A stretch of DNA of 64,000 nt from Vibrio cincinnatiensis (GTDB lineage Bacteria; Pseudomonadota; Gammaproteobacteria; Enterobacterales; Vibrionaceae). The translations under genes and the position numbers were made by a program. Where the stretch lies: NCBI RefSeq assembly GCF_022113815.1, contig NZ_SGOM01000014.1, positions 1 through 64,000 of the forward strand, given 5' to 3'. Shown here piece after piece: positions 9,390-19,523 of the stretch. Position 1 is the stretch's first letter. Each line of letters starts with the position of its first letter. Under the pieces are notes generated by a model, which ran no database searches, was not told the origin of the DNA, and saw only the letters and a program-made list of their open reading frames with translations.

Positions 9390-10394
9390 ATGAAATATCT
9401 AGTCACAGGGGCTGCGGGTTTTATCGGTAGTGCTGTTGTGGAAAAATTGACTGCTCAGGGTCATCAAGTCATTGGTATTGATAACCTTAACGATTATTAC
9501 GATGTCTCATTAAAACAGGCTCGTTTAGCACGGATTACTCACCCTCTATTCCAATTTATTGAACTGGATATTGCTGATCGCACCAAAATGGCCGAGCTTT
9601 TTCACCAACAGCAGTTTGAACGCGTGATTCATCTGGCGGCGCAGGCAGGGGTTCGTTATTCATTAGAAAACCCGCACGCTTATGCCGATTCTAACCTTGT
9701 CGGGCATTTGAATGTTTTAGAAGGTTGCCGCCAAGAGAAAGTCGGGCATTTGGTTTATGCCTCTTCCAGTTCGGTGTATGGGTTGAATGCCAAAGTTCCA
9801 TTTGCAACATCAGATTCGGTGGATCACCCTGTTTCTCTGTATGCTGCAACCAAAAAATCGAATGAGCTTATGGCGCACAGTTATGCCCATTTATATGATA
9901 TCCCCACGACGGGCTTACGCTTTTTTACCGTGTATGGTTCATGGGGGCGACCTGATATGGCTCCGTTTATCTTCACTAAGAAAATTTTAGAAGGTCAAAC
10001 CATCGATATTAATAACAATGGTGATATGTGGCGCGACTTTACCCATATTGACGATATTGTCGAAGGGGTGGTGCGTATTGCTGATGTCATTCCTACTCGT
10101 AACCCTGAATGGACAGTAGAAAAAGGAACGCCTGCCAGCAGTTCTGCGCCTTATGCTATCTATAATATTGGTCATGGTAGCCCAATTAACTTGATGGAAT
10201 TTGTTAAAGCCATTGAAGAGGAATTGGGTATGGAAGCGAAGAAAAATTTCCGGGGGATGCAGCCGGGGGATGTTTATCAAACCTATGCTGACACGGAAGA
10301 TTTGTTTACTGCAACCGGTTATCGCCCAAGTGTTGGTGTGAAAGAAGGCGTTGCAGAGTTTGTTGCTTGGTATCGTGAGTTTTACCCTCGGTAA
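9390..10394 (+). CDS. NAD-dependent epimerase, UDP-glucuronate 4-epimerase type
   Basis: A 334-residue short-chain dehydrogenase-type epimerase interconverting UDP-glucuronate and UDP-galacturonate in its family. It has MKYLVTGAAGFIGSAVVEKL at the start, GIDNLNDYYDVSLKQARL near 33-50, HLAAQAGVRYSLENPHAY, SSSSVYG, and YAATKKSNELMAHSY with the YxxxK pair; RFFTVYGSWGRPDMAPF is typical of the GlcA epimerase subgroup. The ATG is preceded by AAAGGAAT. It lies outside the rjg border and has its own terminator, so it is a separate unit. It could feed the same surface polysaccharide or the LPS core. Confidence 0.82.
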   Translation: MKYLVTGAAGFIGSAVVEKLTAQGHQVIGIDNLNDYYDVSLKQARLARITHPLFQFIELDIADRTKMAELFHQQQFERVIHLAAQAGVRYSLENPHAYADSNLVGHLNVLEGCRQEKVGHLVYASSSSVYGLNAKVPFATSDSVDHPVSLYAATKKSNELMAHSYAHLYDIPTTGLRFFTVYGSWGRPDMAPFIFTKKILEGQTIDINNNGDMWRDFTHIDDIVEGVVRIADVIPTRNPEWTVEKGTPASSSAPYAIYNIGHGSPINLMEFVKAIEEELGMEAKKNFRGMQPGDVYQTYADTEDLFTATGYRPSVGVKEGVAEFVAWYREFYPR

Positions 10395-10448
10395 TCCCAG
10401 CATTTCTTAATATTTTAGGGTGTGAGTTTGAGTCACTCTGTTTGAAAG

Positions 10449-10487
10449 AGGTCAGTTGAATCAATGGTTGTTCTACTGGCCTTTTTT
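10449..10487 (+). terminator. Terminator after the epimerase gene
   Basis: AGGTCAGT pairs with ACTGGCCT (one G-U type mismatch), followed by TTTTTT. It sits 55 bp after the stop. Confidence 0.65.
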
Positions 10488-10539
10488 AATGCACTGATGT
10501 GTTAATGCTCTTAATTGTTTTAAGTAGCAATATCATCAC

Positions 10540-10555
10540 TGTGATTAATATCACT
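10540..10555. promoter_or_regulatory. Predicted CRP site upstream of the pullulanase gene
   Basis: TGTGATTAATATCACT matches the CRP consensus TGTGA-N6-TCACA at nine of ten core positions. It lies about 90 bp before the MalT boxes, consistent with catabolite control of a starch-use gene. Confidence 0.6.
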
Positions 10556-10627
10556 GTTGATTATTTTTTGATAGAAAAGAACATGCTGTTTTTATCGATC
10601 TCAATCACTATTTTGAGGCTGAGACAT

Positions 10628-10660
10628 TCTCATCCCCCCCTCATCCCCCCTTTCTCCTCC
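10628..10660 (-). promoter_or_regulatory. Cluster of MalT boxes upstream of the pullulanase gene
   Basis: Read on the minus strand, 10639-10648 is GGGGATGAGG, an exact match to the MalT box GGGGA(T/G)GAGG. Positions 10628-10637 read GGGGATGAGA (nine of ten), exactly 11 bp away, so both lie on one helix face. A weaker GGAGGAGA-type box lies at 10653-10660. The remaining part of the 545-bp intergenic region (10395-10939) is AT-rich; I see no other element in it. Confidence 0.7.
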
Positions 10661-10939
10661 TAGTGATATTAACATCGTAAAGATGTGCTGAATGTCTCTA
10701 TTACTATCTATTTTTTTATTCAATATGTGAACAAGTTCAATTGTGATAGAAAATTTGCATTTGTAAAAAACTTAACCGTCTGCTCTCACATTTTGTTGAT
10801 GATTGTGTGCACTAGTATCTAGCGGAACATTTCCTTTTCGGCAATTTTGCCCCAATCGGTCGTGTAGTGATACGAGTTTAAATGCCTCGGGATATCGACA
10901 CGTCCGTCATATCAATTTAATAACAATGGATTTGTAAAC

Positions 10940-13900
10940 GTGGACAATAAAACATTCAATTTATCAACGATTGCCAAAATCGTATTGCCTTTGATTTCCA
11001 TTGCGGTAATCAGTGGTTGTGGCAGTGATAGCAGTAACGATGACACGAACTCAAGTGTTGACTTATACCAAGCGGGAGAGAACGAAGTCGTCATTTACTA
11101 TAAACGTGATGTCGCTTCCGTTGCGAAAGCCAGCGCGAACGCAAGTGATTATGATGGCTGGGGATTACATTTATGGAATGGTGAAGGTTGTACCAGTACA
11201 GACCTAGCTGCGATGGGAATTCCTGACGGTGGTACCGATTGGGGGGCACCTTATCCCTTTACAGGAATCAGTGAAACGTATGGCGCTTATTATGTGTTGA
11301 AAGTTAATCCTGATGCTTCTGATCCTCATCAATGTATGAACTTTGTTTTGCATAAAGGTGATGATAAAGCTTTTGGTAGTGCAAACTCTAAAATTGATCT
11401 CACCCAAATCGGCGAGTCAAAAGGTTTGTTTGGTTTCCATGGTAGTAGCGAATTATACTATCAGCCAATCGCAGAGCGTCCAGTGGGGATTGATGGCCAA
11501 AAAGCACATTGGTTAGATGCCGATACAATTGCTTGGGAAGCCGTTGCAAATGCCGAATATATCAAGCTTTTTTATAGCTTAATCAACGATATTGAGATGG
11601 ATGATGATCAGGTGATCACGGGGGGGGCGGCGGTTGAACTGACAAAATCGGGTGAACTGTCTTCTGAACTGAAGGCGCGTTTTCGCCACCTTGCGAGTTT
11701 ACAAGCGGCAAGCCTTGATGTAGATGATGAGACATTACGTACCATTTTAAAATCACAGATTGTCATGGTGGCGTATAACGCGAATGACGAAGCGATAGCG
11801 GCAACGGAAGTACAAAAAGCCGGTGTATTAGATGCCGTATTTGCTGATTCCAAGACGGGTGACGCGATTAGCCAAAAACTGGGTGCGATTGTGGAAGGCA
11901 GCGCTACGACCTTCAAAGTATGGGCACCGACCGCACAAGATGTTGATCTTATCATCTACGATGAAAACTTAGCAGAAGAAGCGACCGTTGTAATGACAGA
12001 GGATCCAGAAACGGGGATCTGGGCTTCTGAGGCACAAAGCAACGTTGTCAACAAATACTATCGCTATCAAGTGAAGGTGTATCACCCAACAACGGGTGTT
12101 ATCGAAACGCGTTTGGTCACAGACCCATATTCATTAAGCTTGTCGAAAAACTCACGCTATTCTCAAGTGGTTGATCTTGAAAATGATTCTAGCCTGAAAC
12201 CTCAAGGTTGGGACACCTACGCACGACCAACCGTGGAAAAAGATGAAGATCACGTCCTTTACGAGTCTCACCTTCGTGACTTTAGCTTTAGCGACACTCA
12301 AGGTACCAAAGCATACAACGGTAAGTACTTAGCACTCACCGAAGCAAACCGCGAATCGGTTTCACATCTGCAAGCTTTAAAAGATGCAGGTTTGACAACC
12401 CTTCACATTTTGCCCGCTTTCGACATTGCGACGGTGGATGAAGATGCGGAAAACCGTGTTGATATTACCGATACGGTTGGCAAGCTATGTGGCATTAAAC
12501 CTGAAGCTTCTGTTTGTGAAACCGAATCTGAGACAAAAGTCATTGAAGAGGTATTAAACAGCTACGACCCTGCGACAGGCAAAGCACAAGCGTTAATGAA
12601 TGACCTTCGCATGTTAGATAGTTTCAACTGGGGTTACGACCCATACCATTACACCGTACCAGAAGGCAGTTATGCGACCGATCCTAACGGAGCTAAACGT
12701 ATTCTTGAGTTCCGTAAAATGGTGCAAGCGACCCATAAAATGGGGCTGAAATTAGTGATGGATGTGGTGTACAACCACACCAATGCCTCTGGTGTGAATG
12801 ATAAATCGGTGCTCGATAAAATTGTTCCTGGGTACTACCACCGTCTAAACGTCAACACGGGTGGCGTAGAAAACTCAACCTGCTGTGATAACACCGCAAC
12901 CGAAAACCTAATGATGGGTAAACTGATGGTTGACTCATTACTAGTTTGGGCAGATGACTACAAAGTCGATGGTTTCCGTTTTGACCTTATGGGTCACCAG
13001 CCGAAAGATGTGATGGTGTATGCGTTGGAACAAGTGCGTAAGATCGATCCAAATACCTTGTTCTACGGCGAAGGTTGGGACTTTGGTGAGGTCGCTCAAA
13101 ACGCACGTTTTGATCAAGCAACACAAGTCAACATGGCGGGCACAGAAATTGGTACTTTCTCGGATCGTCTGCGTGACGCCGTGCGTGGCGGAAGCCCGTT
13201 TGATGGCGGTGTTGATTCTGAGGGGCTGCACCCACTTCGCTTTAACCAAGGTTTCGGTAATGCCGCTTATCCTAACGAAGAAACCAAAGATGACAAAGAA
13301 TCTGAGAATGGTCGTCTACACAACCAAGATCTGGTTCGTCTAGGTATGGCGGGTAACTTAGCTGACTACGTCCTTCTGGATTACAAAGGCGAAACCAAAC
13401 TTGGTAAGAACGTTGATTACAATGGTGCACCTGCGGGCTACACCAAAGCACCATCAGAGAATATCTCGTACGTTTCTAAGCATGATAACCAAACGCTATG
13501 GGACAACAACGCCTATAAGATCGCGACCGGTACTTCGTCAGCTGAGCGTGCGCGCATGCAGTCTGTATCTCTATCAACGGTAATGCTAGGCCAAGGTATT
13601 CCGTTCATCCACATGGGTTCTGAGCTATTGCGCTCGAAATCCATGCAGCGTGACTCGTACGATTCGGGTGACTGGTTCAACCGTGTATTCTTCGACGGAA
13701 GCGACAATCACTGGAACGTTGGCTTGCCGCGTGAAGATAAAGACGGTGCCAACTGGGAGCTGATCAAAACCATCGTTGGTGACAGCACGGCGAAACCAGA
13801 CTCAACCGACATCGAGCTGACTAAGCAACAATTCCTAGAGCTACTAAAAATCCGTAGCACCAGTGAACTGTTCCGCCTAGATACCGCGCAAGAAGTGATG

Positions 13901-14938
13901 AATCGGGTTGACTTCCGCAATGTGGGAGAAGAGCAAGTGGAAGGCTTGATTGTGATGTCTATCGATGATGGTACATCAGCAGGTGCCGATTTGGATTCGA
14001 ACTACGATGCGATCGTGGCCGTTGTGAACTCAACATCAACGGAGCAATCTTTCAAAGTTACAGGGGCAATGGGTTTTGAGCTGCATGAAGTTCAACAAAA
14101 GTCTGCGGATAACATCGTGAAAGGTGCAAGCTTTTCAGATGAAACCTTTACCGTTCCTGCGCTGACTACGGCGGTATTCGTACAGCCACAAGACGGCGCG
14201 CAAGGTGCAGGTCTGCCTGTCAATAAAGACAATAAAGATGTCTCTAGCATTCCTCCCTATGGTGATGCTGTGGTGTATGTCAAAGGCTCAATGAACGAAT
14301 GGTCTGATAACAGTGACTGGGCGATGACCTTCATTGGTAACGGCCTGTACTCTGTTACTGGCGTTCTTGAAGCCGGTGAGCATGAGTTTAAGTTTGCGGA
14401 TTCAGGCTGGGCAAATCCCAATATCGGTTGTGCTGATGTGGATTTAGCCAATGACTCTCTTGAGTTAGGTACAGAAGCGAATTGTAAACTTACGGTTGCT
14501 GAAACAGGTAAATACAATTTCATCTTAAACGCAGTGAACGAGCAAGATGAAAGCGTAGCCAAACCGGTGGTCTCTGTCACCAAAGCTGCCGATGCGCCTA
14601 CATTTGGTGATACTGCTCTTTATTTACGAGGGGATGTGACAGACGCTAATTGGGCTGCAATCGAAACTGCAAAATTTAGCTATGTAGCAAACGAAGTGTA
14701 TGCTCTAGATATTAACCTCAAAGCCGGTAAATTTGATATGAAAGTAGCCAGTGCCGACTGGGCTGATGCAACTAACTTTGGTGCTCAAGGTGCGTTGGTA
14801 CTTGGTACACCTTTGACGATGGAAGCTGGCGGTGCCAGTGGCAATATCAGTATCACAATACCAGACGCGGGAAGCTACCATTTCGACTTCAATGCGGCGG
14901 ATAAAAGTGCACCTGTCATCACGGTAACGAAAAACTAA
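10940..14938 (+). CDS. pulA: Surface lipoprotein pullulanase (GH13), with extra C-terminal modules
   Basis: Hydrolyses alpha-1,6 branches of pullulan, starch or glycogen outside the cell. The start is a GTG (the ATG at 10927 stops after two codons). A lipoprotein signal ends in VISGC with Cys27. A CBM41-like starch-binding domain follows (about 40-130), then a CBM48 module (about 320-430, FKVWAPTAQDVDL), and the GH13 domain with nucleophile D682 in GFRFDLMGH, acid E711 in FYGEGWD and D849 in KHDNQ. The 1332 residues exceed the usual 1050-1200 because two related modules of about 110 residues (1105-1220 and 1225-1332) follow, resembling X25/SusE-like starch-binding folds. MalT boxes and a CRP site upstream suggest maltose-regulon control. 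Confidence 0.9.
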   Translation: MDNKTFNLSTIAKIVLPLISIAVISGCGSDSSNDDTNSSVDLYQAGENEVVIYYKRDVASVAKASANASDYDGWGLHLWNGEGCTSTDLAAMGIPDGGTDWGAPYPFTGISETYGAYYVLKVNPDASDPHQCMNFVLHKGDDKAFGSANSKIDLTQIGESKGLFGFHGSSELYYQPIAERPVGIDGQKAHWLDADTIAWEAVANAEYIKLFYSLINDIEMDDDQVITGGAAVELTKSGELSSELKARFRHLASLQAASLDVDDETLRTILKSQIVMVAYNANDEAIAATEVQKAGVLDAVFADSKTGDAISQKLGAIVEGSATTFKVWAPTAQDVDLIIYDENLAEEATVVMTEDPETGIWASEAQSNVVNKYYRYQVKVYHPTTGVIETRLVTDPYSLSLSKNSRYSQVVDLENDSSLKPQGWDTYARPTVEKDEDHVLYESHLRDFSFSDTQGTKAYNGKYLALTEANRESVSHLQALKDAGLTTLHILPAFDIATVDEDAENRVDITDTVGKLCGIKPEASVCETESETKVIEEVLNSYDPATGKAQALMNDLRMLDSFNWGYDPYHYTVPEGSYATDPNGAKRILEFRKMVQATHKMGLKLVMDVVYNHTNASGVNDKSVLDKIVPGYYHRLNVNTGGVENSTCCDNTATENLMMGKLMVDSLLVWADDYKVDGFRFDLMGHQPKDVMVYALEQVRKIDPNTLFYGEGWDFGEVAQNARFDQATQVNMAGTEIGTFSDRLRDAVRGGSPFDGGVDSEGLHPLRFNQGFGNAAYPNEETKDDKESENGRLHNQDLVRLGMAGNLADYVLLDYKGETKLGKNVDYNGAPAGYTKAPSENISYVSKHDNQTLWDNNAYKIATGTSSAERARMQSVSLSTVMLGQGIPFIHMGSELLRSKSMQRDSYDSGDWFNRVFFDGSDNHWNVGLPREDKDGANWELIKTIVGDSTAKPDSTDIELTKQQFLELLKIRSTSELFRLDTAQEVMNRVDFRNVGEEQVEGLIVMSIDDGTSAGADLDSNYDAIVAVVNSTSTEQSFKVTGAMGFELHEVQQKSADNIVKGASFSDETFTVPALTTAVFVQPQDGAQGAGLPVNKDNKDVSSIPPYGDAVVYVKGSMNEWSDNSDWAMTFIGNGLYSVTGVLEAGEHEFKFADSGWANPNIGCADVDLANDSLELGTEANCKLTVAETGKYNFILNAVNEQDESVAKPVVSVTKAADAPTFGDTALYLRGDVTDANWAAIETAKFSYVANEVYALDINLKAGKFDMKVASADWADATNFGAQGALVLGTPLTMEAGGASGNISITIPDAGSYHFDFNAADKSAPVITVTKN

Positions 14939-15001
14939 GCTGATCCGCTATTAAAATATCCGTAATGAAGAGAAAGCCATGCGTTTCTCTCTGAGGTATC
15001 A

Positions 15002-15032
15002 ATCCTCGATCTGAAAAGTTCGAGGATTTTTT
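15002..15032 (+). terminator. Terminator of the pullulanase gene
   Basis: ATCCTCGA pairs with TCGAGGAT around TCTGAAAAGT and is followed by TTTTTT. Confidence 0.85.
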
Positions 15033-15106
15033 ACTTCCAACGTCCTTATTTATTTGTCTATGGCTATGTTCACTCGATAGAATTCTTACTTTTTCTCATA
15101 TTGAAC

Positions 15107-15122
15107 TGTGATTTTGATCACG
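15107..15122. promoter_or_regulatory. Predicted CRP site upstream of the lipoprotein gene
   Basis: TGTGATTTTGATCACG matches TGTGA-N6-TCACA at nine of ten positions, about 115 bp before the ATG at 15239. It suggests shared catabolite control with the pullulanase gene. Confidence 0.6.
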
Positions 15123-15238
15123 TTTTTATCTCATATCTATACGCATTTGTTTCCTAATATTAAAAAACAAATCCATTCATCATGTGAATGATTCATGGTG
15201 AATAAGTGATGCTAGCGAACAAACATAGGAATGTGATT

Positions 15239-17506
15239 ATGAAAAAAAGCTTACTAGCAACCGCAGTCTTGGCTTCTATCGCTTTAGCGGGGTGTGGCGG
15301 AGGAAGTAGTAGTTCAGAGACGACACCAGAAAGTCAATCTGATGTTTCTGGTGTCGGAAATAAAGGATTAATAAGAAATGCTTTGGTCAATGTTTGTATA
15401 GCGACCGGGGCCAATATTAATGAGGAGACTTGCCCTGAAGAGGACATTTTAGCCAGTACGGTGACCGATGACAGCGGGCAATATTCTTTGTCTGGGCTAC
15501 CACAAAATCGAGCACTACTTTTTGTGCTGACCTCTCATCCAGATGATGCCATCGAAACAGAAATGAAGTGTGATTTTCAGGCTTGTCTTGATGATAATCA
15601 TTCATTGGGTGACTGGATTTCAGTTGATAGTTATCCGAATACAGAAAGTGGTTTTAAACTCATTTCAATTTTAGCACCAGATGCAGACACCATTACCTCT
15701 CATATAACGAGTGTCACGGATACGATAGCGAAGCATACCATTCGAGCCTCTCGTGGGAGTGATGAAGTCGATACGGATGTAATCAAGAATAGCCGTAGTA
15801 TGGTAGCGAAGTTATTTGGTATCGATGGACAAAAAGTCATGTCACTGGGGGCGCTTGACTTAACTGATGCAACGGCGATAAAAGCAGCGGTTGAGGGGGG
15901 TGATGTTCACTCCGTACAAGTGGCGGCATTATCAGCGGCTTTTGCAGATCAAAAGCCAAATTTAGAAGCCTTATTTACTCAGATTGATGATTTAGTCAGT
16001 GCGGGTGAAAATCCAGTTGAGGCACAAAACTCCGTACGAAGAAATCTATTGGGGGGTTCATCTGAGCTTTTAGCTGTGGTCAAAACCAAGCTGGAAGAGA
16101 AGGATGAATCGCTTGAACTGGATTTTAGTGCGGTAGATCAAAATATTGAGGAAGCAAAAACCGACACGCCAGATATTGACCCTGAACCACCAACGACAGA
16201 GGTTCAAGCTGCGAAAGAGTTAGTGACACAAGTTCGCACCATCTATGATGCAACGCAAGAGCAAGGAGCCTTACGTCAAGGGTTTGTACAACTTGGAGAG
16301 AGCCTTGAACCTATTCCTGATTTGTTACAAGACGATGTCAATATCGCTTTTGAAATGCTCTCGTCTGCACTGATGTCAATTGCTCACCATGTGAATGAGG
16401 AAATGGTGGAAGAGGCGGGGGAATGGGAAGTCGTGAAAACGGGAAATACTTACACGATTAATACAGACACCGTTAAGTTAACCGTGGTGGGATCGGCGAC
16501 CATTCAAGCAGTAGAAGAAGAGACAGAAAACTCTTGGTCGTTAGATGAACAAGCAGAGATTGATCTGACTATCTCTCAGTTATGGGTTAAGCAGGGTGCG
16601 GTAGAGTTAAGCGCGGAAAGTGGACAAGCACAAGTGCTGACTTTTGTGGCCGATGAAAACTGGCAAAGCTCTTCTCTTGAGGGGGAAAACTCGGGTTATG
16701 AAGAAAGCGAAGAGTGGCATCTAAAAGCGGATAAACTGCACTTTTCTCTGACTGATTTAACCATTGATGCCAATGACAGTAGTGATGAGCCTTTTATGTT
16801 GCAAGGCAGTGTGGCCTTGACCGTTAATCACCCAGTGATTCAGGGGACATACACCTCATCGTCTCAATATACTGAGCAGCAAAATCAGTCAGAGGAATTT
16901 GAAGAAGAAACCTTTAGCGCTCGTGACTTAAGCTTCAATATCAATGCAAATTTAGAGTATCAAGATCAAAAAGCGGGTGTTTCCTTCAGAGTGACGCTCG
17001 ATAACCCGAATGGTTTAGTCTACTTCAGTAGTATGCGCCAGGCTTGGCAGTGGGGAGAAAGTTTTAATTATGAATTCACGCAAGAAGACGATATTGCCCA
17101 ACCTGGATCTAGCCTTGATGATATTAAACCAGAAACGGCCGATAAATTCTTGCGGGGTTCTGTGTTAGTGAGCTTGGAAACAGAGGTGAATCCAGATAAT
17201 CCACAGATTGCAAAAGTGAGCCTACAAGCTGCTCGACCAGCGTTTGATACCGTGAATCTTAATGGTTTAATTACCTATAATGGTAAAGATCTTACTCTAA
17301 AAACTGAGGTCAATACCGAACAAGATAACCCACTGGCTGTTGAGTTATCGAATGGTTCTGCGATCGCGATTTTACGTGAAAGTGAGCAAGGAGAGGTTTC
17401 CGGTCATATCAAGGTGGGCAACAAACAAGTAGCCAGTATTGATGAACCTCGCAAGGGGGTTGTTGTTGTGCGCTATACCAATGGCGAGTTTGAGTCTCTC
17501 TTTTAG
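15239..17506 (+). CDS. Large outer-membrane lipoprotein of unknown function
   Basis: Not recognised. The chosen ATG begins MKKSLLATAVLASIALAGC with an AGGAAT site just upstream; an in-frame ATG at 15206 is less likely because it places 11 charged residues before the signal peptide. The lipobox LAGC is followed by GGGSSSS, and the mature protein is about 737 residues, acidic and free of membrane segments. Residues about 35-110 resemble a carboxypeptidase-regulatory/SdrD-B-like beta fold (ASTVTDDSGQYSLSGLP). The C-terminal 350 residues are beta-rich repeats with many Glu/Ser. It is followed by a terminator hairpin and then a barrel protein gene. Position after pulA and a CRP site suggest a role in glycan capture or surface assembly (inference). 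Confidence 0.6.
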   Translation: MKKSLLATAVLASIALAGCGGGSSSSETTPESQSDVSGVGNKGLIRNALVNVCIATGANINEETCPEEDILASTVTDDSGQYSLSGLPQNRALLFVLTSHPDDAIETEMKCDFQACLDDNHSLGDWISVDSYPNTESGFKLISILAPDADTITSHITSVTDTIAKHTIRASRGSDEVDTDVIKNSRSMVAKLFGIDGQKVMSLGALDLTDATAIKAAVEGGDVHSVQVAALSAAFADQKPNLEALFTQIDDLVSAGENPVEAQNSVRRNLLGGSSELLAVVKTKLEEKDESLELDFSAVDQNIEEAKTDTPDIDPEPPTTEVQAAKELVTQVRTIYDATQEQGALRQGFVQLGESLEPIPDLLQDDVNIAFEMLSSALMSIAHHVNEEMVEEAGEWEVVKTGNTYTINTDTVKLTVVGSATIQAVEEETENSWSLDEQAEIDLTISQLWVKQGAVELSAESGQAQVLTFVADENWQSSSLEGENSGYEESEEWHLKADKLHFSLTDLTIDANDSSDEPFMLQGSVALTVNHPVIQGTYTSSSQYTEQQNQSEEFEEETFSARDLSFNINANLEYQDQKAGVSFRVTLDNPNGLVYFSSMRQAWQWGESFNYEFTQEDDIAQPGSSLDDIKPETADKFLRGSVLVSLETEVNPDNPQIAKVSLQAARPAFDTVNLNGLITYNGKDLTLKTEVNTEQDNPLAVELSNGSAIAILRESEQGEVSGHIKVGNKQVASIDEPRKGVVVVRYTNGEFESLF

Positions 17507-17523
17507 GTATTGGTTGTGGTTAC

Positions 17524-17550
17524 AAGAGCCTCTTAGGAGGCTCTTTATTT
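17524..17550 (+). terminator. Terminator or attenuator between the lipoprotein and barrel genes
   Basis: AGAGCCTC and GAGGCTCT flank TTAG, followed by TTTATTTATT. The next gene starts only 15 bp later, so partial read-through is likely needed if the two are one operon. Confidence 0.7.
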
Positions 17551-17564
17551 ATTGAGATCTCATC

Positions 17565-18638
17565 ATGTCGAGTGCTTTTTTATTACTGCCCAGTTTGAGT
17601 CTTTTTCCATTATCTGAGCCTAGCACAGATTGGCAATTGTTTAGCCACAACCAAGCGTTTGGTTACTCGCAAGATAATGCTATCTATCCTTTAGTAAAGG
17701 GCGAGAAAATGATGTATACACCAGCCAAGCATGCCATTACTTTTAACCAGGCTGAATTGGGGATTCGTTATCAACATTTTTCGTTTTCTTTATTGAGTCG
17801 TTATGAATGGTATTTACGTTTTAGCCCTGACACCATGCGGCTTTATGGTGAGTCGGTGAATCGTCAAGATATGCAAACAGGTAAAATTTACGATATTGAT
17901 CTACGTGCCGAGCACTTAATTAGCCGAGGGATCAAACTGGCATGGACCTCTGATGCCTCTCAGCCATTGATTTGGCATTTTTCTGCGAGTTACTTGCAAG
18001 CGAGTGAAATGATGAGTGGTCGATTACGGGGGCAGGCAGGAGAAAATGGGCAAGATGAATATAATGGCCTGCTTGAATTGGATTATACCTATACTGAAGA
18101 TGCTTTACTTAAAAGAGAGGTAGAGGCTCCTTCTAGTTATTTGGGTTATACCACGGATGTCGGGGTGAGCTGGCAGTTTCATGAGCATGCATTTGCTTCT
18201 TTATTGGTACAAGATGCCTACAGTGCAATTTATTGGCAGGATATGCCCTATACCTCTGCTACAGCCAATACGGCGACGGCTGAAACCGATGAGAATGGCT
18301 TTGTCTCTATTAAGCCATTAGTGAATGGGGTAGAAGGGTTTCGAGATGAAACTCAGCGCCTTCCTGTAAAGTATCACGCCCGAGTGGGATTGATTAATGG
18401 ACAACAAGCCTACGGTATTAAAAGTTTATATGTCGATAAACTCTGGCTTACCGATCTGGAATGGACTTCTCAATGGCGTAATAATCTACATTCTCGGTTA
18501 AGCTACAATTGGCAAACGGGAGCGATAGGGGTTGAAGGCCGATGGAGATGGTTTACACTTGGTATTCAAAGTGATCATATTAACTATCAGCAGGCCACTT
18601 TCTTAGCCTTGAATCTCGGTATTGTTGTGGATTTCTAA
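17565..18638 (+). CDS. Predicted outer-membrane beta-barrel protein, unknown function
   Basis: Not recognised by family. The 357 residues alternate polar and hydrophobic residues rich in Tyr/Trp (for example FSFSLLSRYEWYLRFS and LIWHFSASYLQ) and end in VVDF, with the C-terminal Phe typical of BAM-inserted barrels. The N-terminus (MSSAFLLLPSLSLFPL) is a short hydrophobic stretch that could be a signal peptide but lacks basic residues, and no strong ribosome site precedes the ATG, so the start is uncertain. It follows the lipoprotein gene by 58 bp, so the two may form a lipoprotein-barrel pair at the outer membrane. Confidence 0.55.
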   Translation: MSSAFLLLPSLSLFPLSEPSTDWQLFSHNQAFGYSQDNAIYPLVKGEKMMYTPAKHAITFNQAELGIRYQHFSFSLLSRYEWYLRFSPDTMRLYGESVNRQDMQTGKIYDIDLRAEHLISRGIKLAWTSDASQPLIWHFSASYLQASEMMSGRLRGQAGENGQDEYNGLLELDYTYTEDALLKREVEAPSSYLGYTTDVGVSWQFHEHAFASLLVQDAYSAIYWQDMPYTSATANTATAETDENGFVSIKPLVNGVEGFRDETQRLPVKYHARVGLINGQQAYGIKSLYVDKLWLTDLEWTSQWRNNLHSRLSYNWQTGAIGVEGRWRWFTLGIQSDHINYQQATFLALNLGIVVDF

Positions 18639-18719
18639 AACGACCGTACATTGAAAGATTGATCAGTATTGAGGTTTTTGCTGCATTCCGATTTCATTCT
18701 ATAAAAAATGCCCTTGAAC

Positions 18720-18750
18720 GAAAAAATCCCTCCTCAAATAGAGGAGGGAT
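18720..18750 (-). terminator. Minus-strand terminator after the GH4 remnant
   Basis: ATCCCTCCTC and GAGGAGGGAT flank AAATA. On the minus strand the stem is followed by TTTTTT, so it ends transcription coming from the gene at 18772-19455. Confidence 0.8.
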
Positions 18751-18771
18751 GGCTTAATCAGGAGGGGGAGG

Positions 18772-19479
<708 letters not shown>

Positions 19480-19523
19480 TTACCTGAAGCGTTAATATTG
19501 GCTACATATGGTGTATCTTCCTT

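Noticed and set aside
10912..11094. Open frame on the minus strand over the pullulanase start
   Set aside because: Shadow of the lipoprotein signal region; the plus-strand frame has all domain evidence.
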